From Apostichopus japonicus (Eukaryota; Echinodermata; Holothuroidea; Aspidochirotida; Stichopodidae): 64,000 bases of DNA. This document shows, one piece after another, positions 46,013 through 59,392 of the stretch; position 1 is the stretch's first letter, and every line of letters starts with the position of its first letter. The translations under genes were made by a program, and so were the position numbers. The notes under the pieces were generated by a model, which was not told the origin of the DNA, ran no database searches, and worked only from the letters and a program-made list of their open reading frames with translations. Location: the NCBI RefSeq assembly GCF_037975245.1, contig NC_092576.1, positions 38,153,111 through 38,217,110 of the forward strand. The letters are read 5' to 3'.

Positions 46013-48632
46013 AAATTTTCCAATGTCAATTTTACCAAGATTGGGGGGGGGGGGTTGAGACACTCCCACACCCCCTCTCTAGCAAGGTCCCTGCCATTGC
46101 AATGTGGGCAAATATGTTTAGCTGTTCAAGTGTTATAAAAAAAAAATACAGAGAAGGAAGAGAAACCTGCCAAAGAAGAGCTTCTGTGTTCCAACTTGAT
46201 CTCATTTTCTCTATTTTCTCATAACTTGGGTAGCTAGGCTACTGAAAGTGTTCTAATTTAAACTTTAAGTGTTTACAATTGATGCGTATGTTATTTGCAT
46301 TATTGAAACACAACGTAATGGTAAAAGAAAAGATACTTAAAAAGTTGTAAACAAGAATAACAAACTGAAGGAGCTTCAGATATTATAGGGATAAAGTCCT
46401 TGATTATTTGGTTTTTTTTAAGTCAAATCATGTACTATATAAGATAAATGATTGTTATATAGCATAATAAAGGTAATCTGATCCATTGAAGGAATATTCT
46501 TTGATGGTAAGACACTTTCCATAGAGATCAAGCATACCTCTTATGTATATTTTTAACTTTTTATGAGTGATATGAATATTAACCTGTTCAAGTTTATATT
46601 GAGTGGTATTAATGTTCAGCTGTTCAAGTGTGTTAAAACAAAGACAGAAGTGAGAAGAGGCTGCAAATTAAGAGTTTGTTCCAGTTTTATGTTTACCAAA
46701 TCTTGTTTAGAATTGTGTTTTCTTTCTGTTTACCTGTGTAGTACATAAGGACACACGGTAGACAACAAACTTTAAGCAGAGATTTCAAAATGAAAACAAA
46801 GGATTCATTTTTTAAATGAACAGTACCTTGTTTCGCAAAGGGAACCTCTTAGAAGTGAATGCAGAGGTCAACATGTTTAAAAGCTGTATGTAATTTGCAA
46901 TTTCACTGCAGCTTAATCAGTACTGACAGCCCAGTATCTGTTGCCTCATGTTTATGACATGGCTAATTTTCCTTTTTTTCAACAAGATAGGTCAAGTTTT
47001 CCTACTATAGATCTGTTCATGTGATTATTAAATGTTAGTTCACCGTTTAAATATTTGAGAGATGTTGAGGTAGTTGTACCTATCTTTTGCTGTATATTAA
47101 AAACATTTCTGGTTACTTGTCAATTTTTTTTATTTTTTTTTTATCTCATCCTGATAAAGCATGCTAATACTAAAGATCACTCACTGATCTGCTTTAAGTC
47201 AATCATTGGTATAAACCAACACACATGCAGACAAGGATACATTGCTTGTGAGAACCTGTACACAAAGCTCTCAACAAGATGCAAGCAAGCAGGTGAAGTT
47301 CCAGCAAGTAATTAGTATACCACAATTGACAATCGATTACGTAATCACAGAAACTTTTTTTTTTCAATTCAGCAGATTTTCAAGCTTATTGTATTGTGTT
47401 TTGTTTTTCAAAAATACTATGTAATTTTATTGGTCATTGAAACTTCTCACGGAGCACTCACAAAGAATTCACATAAGATATGAATACTTTGCTATACTAT
47501 GACTCTTGTCAACACTACTGCTAAAATCTAGTTTACTATGTATGTTTTATTCAAGATTTCAAAGCCTTATGTCCTTCATTTAATAACCAGCAATGTTAAC
47601 AGAAAGGGATCCACACTTCTCTTGTGGTGTACTTTTGTATTATGTTCTCATTCCAAATGTTCACAAGTTGACTAGTATATTGTACTCCTGTAAACAACGC
47701 AACATATGCATTTAACTTGTATTTTCAAGAGTGTGTATGAGTAATTGATGACCTTTGGAATGGTTCATACTATGGAGATAGTGTCAATTGCATAGTATAC
47801 TCTACAACCAATGATCAGTTTTAATCTACAGTAATTTCAAAGCTGCTGATTTTCATTTATTTTTGTTGTTCACGTGCCATAAGGATTTTATTAAAATTAA
47901 ATTAAAAATATCTTTATGCTTGAATGTTTCCTTTCTTAGTATTTAATGCTTTCTGGCTTGGCTTGTGAAGTACTGTGATCATATGTATTGTGTTTCTGGT
48001 AACATTGAAAAAGGCTTAGGGAACATAGGCTGTGATGGGGGAGGGAAAGGATGTATGATTGATGAATTGCTGACCAATGTCAATGAATATGCTAGACATG
48101 GATCTTCCATCTAGCCAAATGGATTAAAGCCATATCCGTCAAGATAGTCACAAGTCTGCTCCCCAACCCCACTCACACAACCCCAACATTTTACTCCCTA
48201 TGCACGCTAGTGGTTCAACAATAGAGCCAAGAGTTTACTGAATAAAATCCGTAGCAAAAAAACCTTCACACCCATAAATACAGCCACCCCACCCCCCCTT
48301 CCCCACCAACAAAAGAATGCCTCTTATAATGCAACTTGTACCCTAATTTAATGTCATGTGGTGACCACAGTATGCCTGAAGTATACTGGCTTTGTAAAAG
48401 ACCAAGCTAATTAGGTTTTCCTCGGTGGAAAAATCTCAGCAAGCTATGTTTGAGGGTAAAGCTACACAGATAAGAGAGGCAGAAGTGTGCCATGAACACT
48501 ACAAACAGATTGCTAAGACTAGAACTTCGTAAAAGACGAGAAGGAAAGCACCGTACTTATCAAACTAGCTACTCCGAGGGAATCTGACCAACTTTTGCTA
48601 ATTATACATTGACAGCATTTTCTGATCAAGAA

Positions 48633-49790
48633 GAGTGTTCGACCGATAATAGGTTAGATAATCGGCATCGGGCCGATTATCAGACAATCGGTAACAGGCA
48701 TCGGCAAAATCCATTGTGGTACCGATTATTTGGAACCGATTATTAAGTTCCACATCAAGGATTGTATTTTTACGCGTTTTTGATTCACCACAACTACAAC
48801 GGGAGAAGTTCGATTCAGCGCTATTCATAGCCGGGGAAGGTGCGTTAATCTACCGTGAAGCGGTATCGCAAGTCCCTCGCGCGAGCTTGTACTAATGTTG
48901 TTCAATATACTATCCAGTTTTAGCAGTTAACATCGTACAGTATACTCGAGATAAGCTTAGAGGGACGACGTTATTATTATTTTTTTTCACTTCGTTTCTT
49001 GCATCTAACGAAACCTCCTGTTATCAGGTTTGACGATTGATATGAATGATTATTTGTTTCGAATAAATGTAAAACCAAATCAATATACTTTTAAACCACT
49101 TTGGCCATTTCACCGCAGGTGAAACTGGAAAGTAAGCGTGACATTACGCTTTGTTCATTGTGAGTTCTACGTAGGCCTACATTAGGCTAGTCTGACTAGA
49201 GAACTGTGCAGCTTAATAACTGTTTAGTTTGAAAATACGCCCAATTTTCTACAAATGCCATAAAATTATGCAATCAAGGCGCCAAATACTCCTAAAATTC
49301 CCTAGAAATGTTTGGCGACAGTCCTCGGTAGTTCTACTGCATTGCCATTTGTGATTACTAATCACTGATTAGGCAAATATTCTTACGCATATTTTTGCGA
49401 AAAACCCGAAGCAACTTTTTTCCCCTGACCTAATGTACTATACGTGCTAAAATATCACCTTTGCAGTAATTAAACTCACCGACTAAAGCATGTCTGATTT
49501 CCAGCGACAACGTCAATGGGACTTTAATGTGCGGTTTTCCCACGTGTAGTAATGTCAATAGAGAAGCGCCATTGACTTACTGTGTATGATCGTTTAAACA
49601 ACGTTCCATCGGAAGGTTTCCCTTGCATATGGCAAAACTTGAAGCAAACGTTCGGGATTGTGTTATCTTTTTCAATAAAATATTAAAATAAAACTGCTTA
49701 TCCACTAAAGGTAATAGGCTTCCGCCCGATTGTCACAGAAACTAATCGGTACTCGGTAAAGCTGATTATCATTTAATAGGTCGAACTCTA
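48633..49790. mobile_element. non-autonomous hAT transposon (MITE), 8-bp TSD
   Basis: A perfect 8-base direct repeat ATCAAGAA flanks the element (48625-48632 and 49791-49798). The left end is GAGTGTTCGACC and the reverse complement of the right end is TAGAGTTCGACC. Both have A at position 2 and G at position 5, as in hAT termini. Subterminal ATCGG/CCGAT words cluster at both ends (48650-48745; 49727-49770). The 1158-base interior has no hAT transposase frame. Subfamily not assigned. Confidence 0.85.
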
Positions 49791-49798
49791 ATCAAGAA

Positions 49799-50768
<970 letters not shown>

Positions 50769-50772
<4 letters not shown>

Positions 50773-53141
50773 TGAATGCGGGCATATGTTTACATTCGTG
50801 CATGGTAGCCGGGGCCTATGTGTACCTTGGGCATCTGTTTACCAACTTCTTGGTAAACATAAGTCTGAGGTATTACCAATTCAAATATCCTGCGTTGTGT
50901 AAACAAATTTCACTTCGTATGTAGCCAACATGATGGTATTTATCAGGAATTTACTTAGAATTGTTTGTATGTTCTTGCTATAAAGAGCATTTTCAGTGCA
51001 AATTTGAGCCTCACTCAACAGTGTATATAACGTTATTTTCGCATACGGTGTATGTAGGATATATGTTAACCTCAACTTTCCGTGCAATATACGGGAAAAC
51101 TAGGATATATATATCAGCGACATCCAGAATTTGTATTAAAGACACATGATTGCTATTCTTGGTGAAATTTGGAATATTCTGGTTGTAAAATAACGAAAAT
51201 TGGCAATTTTAGACCATCGCAGTGCGAGACTTGTAACGACATGGCGCCATCAACTGTTTAGACACAGCACAGAGGTATACACTGTTCGTACGTACGCGAA
51301 GTAGGCTACGACTGTTGTACACATCCTGTATATCATCCAGCAACGTTAGTATCTCATATTAGCTGTAATTTTATCGGTGAAAGACTACCGATAAGGTGCT
51401 CACTTGAAACCAAGGCTTACGCATTACCTGAATATCCAATGTACTTCTTCATGTGAAACTTGTCGCCACTAACAGCAGTATTATTGGATGGAAATTGTGC
51501 ATATTAGCCGGTTGTACGGCATACCTTAGGCAAGCCTAAGCTAGGTACTATAGGGTAGGAGGTATCGAGTGTGCCGAGCCAAGTACAGTACCTATCTCAT
51601 TCATTAGGCTACTTGTTTATATTTGAAGGTCATGAGTAGGGGGCATTGGGGCTTCCTTGCTGTTCTGAAGAATTGTAGCCTAAATTTACGTGTCACTACT
51701 ACTAGTATCATGGTGGGATAATTGACGCACTTAAGCCTAGGATTTGATCAACGATGTACTGTATTTCAAGGAAAAATCCAAATCACTCAACTGTACCTGT
51801 ATGTGTTTTTCATATGTGTAGTTCCTCAGAAATGTAATGATCTCCAAATATTTAGGGTTCTGTGCTTATGCATTGTACAATTGAGCAGAATTTGACCTTA
51901 AAATGTCTGCCGTGTCAAGTTCTTTTATACCCCTAAATTGACACATTCGTTGATAAGCTAACCGTAGTGTAGTGTAGGCCTTAGTATATATACATCAATT
52001 GACTTTGGATGCAGTTTGCTATGCTCTGAGCCTCTAAGCTCAGACAGGTCAGGTCCCAGAGATAAGTGGTATCATATTGAGGTAATGTTGGGTATTTTTA
52101 GGGTGTAAGATTCCAAATGACCAAGAAACGTGCAAAACTGGGTGGAGGGTGTTAAAAGCTTAAGAAAAACCACAATTTGGTCAGCAAATAGCTGAAATGG
52201 ATTCAAGCTGATGAAATATGTAATTCTGCTAGACTGCAAAAAGTTTAGGTGGCCTGCTGTATCGTTGCTAGCAATATTTGGAGGTGCGTCAATTAAGAGG
52301 GTGCGCGCCAATCATGAAACCTTTACTATACTACAGTTAGTTACTACTGTACTGTACTGCAACTTACGTGTAATGTATTGAATGGATTGAATGGTGATAC
52401 CTAGTACTAGGTACTACAGTACTGTTAGTCCTACAACTTACAAACTACGTGTACAGTAGGCTAATAAATCGCAAATTCAACTAATTCAATGCAAACTCAC
52501 TAAGAAAGTAAGTATCATATTTATCATGCTGGCAAATCAAAGCAGCTGTCACCACTGCCATTACCACTCAACAATTTGAACAATAAAGTACTACTGTAGT
52601 AGTATTGGGTCATTTTCTTTGAATAAAGGACCCAAGGAGTTCTCAATCATCATATTTTTCTAATGAAATGCAATTGGTTTTTGATTTGTTAGTGCAATGT
52701 GAATTGTGTAGTTTCAATTGAACAATGCTTTGATAAGGAAATATTGGAAGGTTTGGCTGTCAATTAATTTGAGCTTAGGCTGGGCAATTGTTTAATCAAA
52801 ATCTTCATGACTTATGGAAGTGGATTGACTTCATTTTAGTCCATATATTTATAAGATTGTATATTCAATCAACAGGGAACATAATGAGAATGCTCACGCT
52901 TCAACCTACCTTTTGGAGATAAAGCCCACCAGCCTTCTATGCTTGACTAGTCTAGAATTTTTTACTCACTTATGGCCAGACACAATTGTTCAAATAGTGC
53001 AGATTAGAGAAGGGTGTCTTTGAACTCAGTCACATCTATGTATAATACTCATAGAGTAACATAACATATCCTGGGCCTATACTGTTACTTTAGTCTTAGA
53101 AGAGTTGTGACCATCCATCTTACACCTATTTTGTATTTCAG
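50769..53141. other. no gene seen
   Basis: Several AGGCCTA-like words and a GTACTGTACTG-rich patch near 52325-52450. No supported coding sequence. Confidence 0.4.
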
Positions 53142-53241
53142 ACCTGTAGATGAAGTTATGTCCAAGATTAAGAAGACTAGCCATTTGCAGGCAGCTATTA
53201 ACTACAGTACTGCAAAGAGAAAACAGATCACACTTCATTGA
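53142..53241 (+). CDS. candidate terminal exon
   Basis: The acceptor TTTTGTATTTCAG precedes a phase-2 frame PVDEVMSKIKKTSHLQ, then AAINYSTAKRKQITLH and TGA (53239-53241). The sequence is lysine-rich and probably helical, but no family is recognised. It does not fit the phase chain of exons B to E; the only compatible upstream donor noticed is at 38832. Weak call. Confidence 0.25.
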
Positions 53242-54475
53242 CATCTTGTTGGATAGATGACAAAATAGGTATAGTACATTGTTAAATTTTGTATCTTTTC
53301 CAGTTAAACTTTAGTACAAAGCATTTTGTCAGAGTTTATATGTAACTTAAAGTGTGCTATCTGTATTCCAAGTTCCAACATTCATCATGCCAACTCTACA
53401 AGAGATATTGCTCAAGCCAAGTTGGACAATAATCTGAACCTCTCAGAATCAATCAGTTTAACAACATTTATTATTTCATCATCTTTGCAAACTGAACTGT
53501 ACCAGAAGAACACATACTAGTGAAACAAATAAGAAGAATGATGTATATATTTCCATGCTAATTTGAAGTCAGAGCTTTTTTTTTTACTTCTACAGTCTAC
53601 AGCTAGAATGTAATCTCATAAGCTTTTAAAGTGATAGCATGCTTAATATGGGGCCAGTAAGTATAGATCTTTAAGATACAATTAGTTGATTTGTTGTAGT
53701 TTCTGTGATCATGGGAGATGTATACGTCTCACATCTCAATTGCTACACATACCAATTTTCTTGCAAAATTTTAAGATTTTGTGTCATATGTTATTATACA
53801 AAAAAGGTATTGATCCGGCTGCAATAGTGTCTTTAAAGCTTTGATATGAGTTTGATACAAACTAGTGTTTGCACAAGTAACCCAGGTACCCACCCAACTG
53901 ATAACTACCTGGTTCCGAACATACTACTCGGTTCCAACGTAAAATGTAAAGTTATATTTTGTACAAAATGTATAAGTTTGTTCAGGAAACCTATTGCCGC
54001 ATTGTGTTAAATGTTTGCCACAATGCCCCCGAAAAATAAATAACAGTTACTGTAGAAATGTTGATACGCCTCAAATTCATAGTCGCCATAGTCACAAGCT
54101 GCTATTTCATCAGTTAACACGTCTGATTCTTCTAGAATTGATGTATGTTACGCCTAATGTTCAGTTGTAACATAAGAACAGGTCTCGGAATATGGCCAAT
54201 ATTTTTTCTCAAAGTAATGATGCACAAGTAAGTGCAAACTTCCCAATTGAAAAAAAAAAAAACAACATTGGAGTAGTTTTTAGTTGTTATGATTTCTTTT
54301 TGTTATGTTCTGTCTGGTAATGTTTTACAATAATTCTAGAGAAGTTACCAAAGTACTGTTAGGTACCTGAACCCCCCTCCCCTTCTCCTTCATATCTCTA
54401 CTTACATCAATTCTTTAAAGTGCATTGAATGTCATCTATATTCAAATCAATTGAGGAGTATTTGTTTCTCTTTAG
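53242..54475. other. no gene seen
   Basis: AT-rich; nothing recognised. Confidence 0.4.
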
Positions 54476-54535
54476 CAGCCAGAGAATGAGGAAGAAGCTA
54501 CAGACAGTGATGTCAGAGATAACTCTGTAGTACCC
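54476..54535 (+). CDS. second gene, exon C (acidic)
   Basis: From TTTCTCTTTAG to GTAAGT, 60 bases, phase 0 on both sides: QPENEEEATDSDVRDNSVVP. It can follow B1 or B2 directly. An alternative acceptor three bases downstream (CAG) would drop one Gln. Acidic and likely disordered. Confidence 0.45.
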
Positions 54536-54977
54536 GTAAGTTTTTGTTGCACTTGTTTTCCATTCTGTTGTTTCGGACAAATGTGTTTATATGTCAGGTA
54601 AGTTGCAGATATTTATGGATATGATTGCACCTGTGCACTAGCTCTGTTTACCACACAGAAAAGTGATGCTCTGATAAGCCCTTTCTCTGGAGAGTTAAAA
54701 CTTTGTATTTCTGTGGAGGTGTGAGTGTGTGTGTGTGGGGGGGGGGGGGGGATAACATGCGATTGGCTGGTAATCAGTTTGTTTATGGCTGAGTGCCTGA
54801 ATTTCTTGCTGTCAAAAGTTCTTGCAGTCAAAAGTTGGCTGACTGCTGGTTTAAGTACACTGGTTTGAAACCACAAATGTATTTCATATAGAATACACTT
54901 CTATTTAGTGTTGCCCTTTATTTAAAATACTCTTTCATTATACTTCATTCAAATCTACAAAATGAAATTTCTTCTAG

Positions 54978-55034
54978 GCAGCGACCAATGACAGTTCCAG
55001 CCTGGAAAACAGGTCCTTTTGTGGCCTTTTGAAG
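54978..55034 (+). CDS. second gene, exon D
   Basis: From TTTCTTCTAG to GTAATC, 57 bases, phase 0 on both sides: AATNDSSSLENRSFCGLLK. It chains with exons C and E without any frame adjustment. No domain recognised. Confidence 0.42.
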
Positions 55035-55841
55035 GTAATCCTTCTGCTTTGTTGATCATCTAAGAAAGATTCATCAATAGAAATTAAAGCTGTGTAAAAC
55101 AGAGCAATATAAATCATGCTCATCTAATCAATACTGTAGTTCGTTTAACAGCCTTTACTGTTCATTAACTTTGACAAAGGCTTGCTTTTATTTTACAGTA
55201 TTGATTAATTATTTACTTGGTTGATTAGTTGGTTTTATTTGATTATTTGAATATCTATTTTTATTGCAACCCCATTAAAAGAAACCATATAATAAAATGA
55301 ATAAATCTAGGACTGTGTCAATGTGTTAAAACTATAATTTCTCTTTGCAATTGCAATGCAAGAAAGCAAATTGAAAAAAACATGTGTCAATGGAGCAATA
55401 GGATCTATAGTACATGACCCTAACCTGCTAGGATCACCTTAAATAAACTTAATGTTGACATTGTAATAATGTGTCAGAACTCATACATGCTTGCTTCATA
55501 TGTTATTCCATACAGATAGCATTATCCCCTACTCATGTTAACTTAAAGTTAAACCAGTCCATGATGAAATGTTGAAAGGAATAATATATCTTAAAGTATT
55601 CACTAGAAAGCGGACAAGTCAATACCAAATAAATTGGAAAAAGGCAAAAAGATTACTGCATAGAATCCAATATTAAAGCACTATAGTGAGGTTGATCTGT
55701 ATACATCTTATTGCCATTTATGCATTTGGGATTTGTAGTGGGTAAACTTCATGTTCATTGTGTATCTGTACATGTTTGTTCATTCATTCAATAACTTTAA
55801 GAAATTGTGTATGCCCAGTTAGAATACTCACTCAAAAGCCA

Positions 55842-57960
55842 CATCGAGAGTTGCCTCCTCTGTTGATTGCCTAATTTTGTTACTGCAGGCAATACTGCAT
55901 GTGCAGAGGTGAACATTGACCCCTTTTGACCCTGTTTGTAATGGGAGAAACATTGGGGCTGTGAAAAAATTATCCCTTGGCTTCTGTTTTGCAACAAATG
56001 GCAAGGGGATGGGAAATTTCTTGTCCTGCATTGCTCTGTACATTAAGGTCAAAAATAGCAGTGCTGGACATTTCACTATTAATGTAGCATACTTGCCCCA
56101 CTCCAAAACATCTCCCCCTTTTTCTTCAATCTCGACCCTACCCCTCCTCTAAACCTGTTAAGCAGACCCAATGCAAGATCACATTGAAAGTTTCCTCCCT
56201 TTTAGATTGCCTTATTATGTTATTGATAACTTTCAATTTATGAAGAGGTAAACATAGACCCCAATTATCCATATTTGCAATGGGCCACAGGGATTTATTG
56301 TGGGCAATCAAATATTCCCCCAGCTGGCTACCATCTGGAAGCTAAGGGTAGATTTCTTGGTGGTCCTGATTGATCCCCTCCCTCTTATCCTCCCCTCCTT
56401 TTGTGGCTAAACTACAGGATATATCCCTACCCTACTTTTCTTCTTTTTTATTATCTAACCGATTTAATTTCACGGTAGTATTCTTAGCTATACTTCCCTA
56501 ATATACCTTTGCCTATATATGTAATAATGTTAACCTACTCCCAATATCTTTGTCACATTTTTCCTTTAACCTCTACCCTCACCCATTCTCCATGCCCTCG
56601 TATGCATGAAACGATGTAAAATCAAATTGAGAGGTGCTTCCTTTATTGATTGTCTAATTTTGATAACTGCAATACTCAATGTGTAAGGGTTAACATAGAC
56701 CCCATTCCTGTTTCCAACGGAAGGATCGGGGGGGGGTGATCATTGGGGCTCTGAAGTGTACCCCCAGCTGGCTTCCATCTGGAAGCTGAGGGTAGACTTC
56801 TTGGTGGTCCTGATTATGTTTTTAAGTCTTCCCTGTGGATGCTCTGCCCCCCCCCCCTTGTTTGTCCAAGCTACTGGGCATATTCCTGCCCTGTTCTTTT
56901 CTACCTAAGGGATGAACAAATGTCAGCGGTATTGTTTAAAAAAACTTCTGTTATACCTTCCATCTGGAAGCTAAGGGATGACTTCTTGGCGGTCCTGATC
57001 CCCGTTTGATCCCCTTCCTTTGGATACGCTACTGGGTATATCCTTGCCCTCCTTTTTTGTTGCCTGGCTAATAACTTAATTTCAAAGGTGGTATTCCTAT
57101 ATACTTACTAATACCTTTGCCTATATGTACTTAAGTTATCCCAACCCAATATATTTCTCTTGATCACTCTCAATGTATAGAGGTTAAAGATGTATAGGCC
57201 CCTAACTAAATGCTATACTTGCTATATGATTTCAAACTGCACTTTTCCTGGAGGCATTACCCTCTAAGCTTTTCCCATAATGCTAAATAAGCAAAGAAGA
57301 TGGCTGGATGTCTCAGTGAGGTAAATTACCTCCAGGGTGGTAATATGCAGAGTATAACAATTATGACCATATGCAATGGACCATATTTGAAAATTGTGCA
57401 TATTTGGGGTCAATACAGCATACCTTTAACATAGACCCTTTTTACCCTGTTTGCAATGGGAGAATCATTGGTAGGGGCTGGGCTGTCAAACATTTCCGTT
57501 CTGTCTTGAAACTAAAGATGGTAGGGGTGGGGGGTTTGTGGGAGTTGCCTTGACCTCCATTGCTTTGGCTATCCTGTACTTTGAGGTTAAAGGTAGCAAT
57601 AGTAGTATTTCATGTATGTACTATTTTAACCCATGTTAAAGAACCCTCCCACTTTCTGTTCAATTCCTACATTTACCATCATCTACTCCTGGTATGTATT
57701 GAACCAATGCCAAATCACATTGAGAGATAACTCCCTTATTGATTTTGTAATTTTGTTACTTTCACACAAAATGTTGTATACCTTGAAACTTTTGCTATAA
57801 CCTGTGTAGGTTTAATATACACCCCATCGAAGGGTAGGGGGAATGGTGATGGCAAATGGGCTGTAAACTTGTATCTCTTGGATTCCACTTCAGCTGAAGG
57901 GATGTACATACCACATGGTATATGTCCTACCTATTTTCTCTTGCTATAAGAATTTGACTC
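55842..57960. repeat. degenerate tandem repeat, about 350-450 base units
   Basis: A motif like ATTGAGAGGTGCTTCCTTTA plus TTGATTGYCTAATTTTGTTA recurs near 55842, 56186, 56622 and 57712. A second motif (AACATAGACCCC, then GTTTGCAATGGGAGAA) recurs near 55912, 56248, 56690 and 57429. A third (TCTGGAAGCTAAGGGTAGA plus TTCTTGGTGGTCCTGAT) recurs near 56333, 56778 and 56960. Their order is kept, so this is a decayed tandem array between exons D and E. Frames inside are not conserved. Confidence 0.75.
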
Positions 57961-58237
57961 TCCTGTACAAAAAAAAAAAAAAATGCAATGACTCTCTGTG
58001 TAGTAAGCAATTACCCTGACATGTCACACAATTGAATAGAAACATGCTGATCACAGCTATAATCATATATGGTGTAAAATAGTTTTTGAATAATCTATCA
58101 TATGATTTTAAAATGTTGTATATAGGACTTTTGACTTCATATACTATTTTAATTGTACATTATTTCATCTCAGTCAGCGTTATGTTCAATCTTCCTGATC
58201 TTCCAAAATTATGAGGTGTTGGATATTTGTTTTACAG

Positions 58238-58307
58238 ATGCACACACAAACTGACTGCAACAACAAGACAGATGCAAAATATTCAGTCTCTGAATCAGAT
58301 GAGGATG
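58238..58307 (+). CDS. second gene, exon E (acidic, Ser-rich)
   Basis: From TTTGTTTTACAG to GTGAGT, 70 bases, phase 0 in and 1 out: MHTQTDCNNKTDAKYS, then VSESDEDG. The next exon would lie beyond the gypsy element, probably beyond the window, so the retrotransposon seems to sit in an intron of this gene. The function of the gene is not recognised. Confidence 0.45.
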
Positions 58308-58737
58308 GTGAGTTTGATTGTTTATCCACAAGATTGTCCTTAGCCGGCTAACTAAATGTAGTATCTTGTAAATTTCCAGCTAACTGCACTCTGCTTGCTT
58401 TTATGTCATCGTTATGTTACTGTACAATAAACCACATATAAAAAAAGTGAGGTATATGACTAGAACAGAACAACTGTTGAAGATATAATCTTATAGGTCA
58501 TACTGCTGTATTGGCCCCAAATATAGCATGCTACCGCAAAAAAAAAAAAGTTTCCTACAATTATGTAATCCACCTGCCATAGTCGTAAAATGACCTCATT
58601 TTAACAGTTAGCCTGCACTGCCTGGCACATATCTTTCCTTGTATCAGAATCTTTGTGTATAGACACTGTCTTTTAAACTACACTGTCGACATATAACGAT
58701 ATATTACCACGCAGTGTTTACACGAAGAACCTCACAG

Positions 58738-59144
58738 TGTCAAGCTATGCAGACTACTTCATAGTGACCAAGGTCATTTATGAAGGTGGCAGGTTGATAA
58801 CATAATTATGAAACTTTCCTAGCTATTGCAAGTTATAAGTGGTCACAACACAACAGACTTTGCAATGTAGCTTTTATATCTTGGAAAAGGTGTAAAGAAA
58901 ACCGAAAGGTTCCAAGAGAGACATACTATAGAGAACCCGGAGACGGTCTTTCGTGGTCAACAGCCTGAGTGTGTCTGACTAGTTTATTTTCATTACATTA
59001 TTAGAATACAATACATTGGTATGCATGGCCTTTCATAAGGTATGCACGGCCGTTCATAATACTTAGGGTGGTGTGCACACGATCTACATATTGCACACGA
59101 ACTTCTTTTATTTGCACATGTTACTAAACTCTTAATATATAACA
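58738..59144 (-). mobile_element. 3' LTR of the gypsy element (inner end defined, outer end approximate)
   Basis: On the - strand a polypurine tract ACAAGGGAGGAT (59145-59156) is followed at 59144 by TGTTATATATTAAGAG, the expected TG start of an LTR. AATAAA on that strand near 58981-58986 is a plausible polyadenylation signal. The outer CA end is uncertain: candidates lie at about 58684, 58716, 58738 and 58795. The matching 5' LTR is outside the window, so no target duplication can be tested. Confidence 0.6.
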
Positions 59145-59392
59145 ATCCTCCCTTGTAGCTAAGAGACCACTATTTTATTATTGCAACAACGAACATATAA
59201 TATTAGCAAAATATTCACGGAAAATACGAATTCACTTTGACAAGTAATCTACTACAAAAATACTGCACGACTAAACTATTGGAGATATCAAAATATACAA
59301 CTTTCACAATACACAAACCAATAACATCACTGACATACCGAATCATAAAACATGATATAAAAATACAATATTGATGTCTGTCGAACATAAAG
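59145..59392 (-). other. gypsy 3' untranslated region with polypurine tract
   Basis: About 250 bases between the integrase stop (59393) and the LTR. The purine-rich end is the primer site for plus-strand DNA synthesis in LTR elements. Confidence 0.6.

Larger units (their letters stand above)
44134..48632. other. intron or intergenic, mostly nothing recognised
   Basis: AT-rich DNA with the candidate exon at 45601 and the hairpin at 45978 as the only items worth naming. C-rich stretches lie near 48150-48310. Confidence 0.4.
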
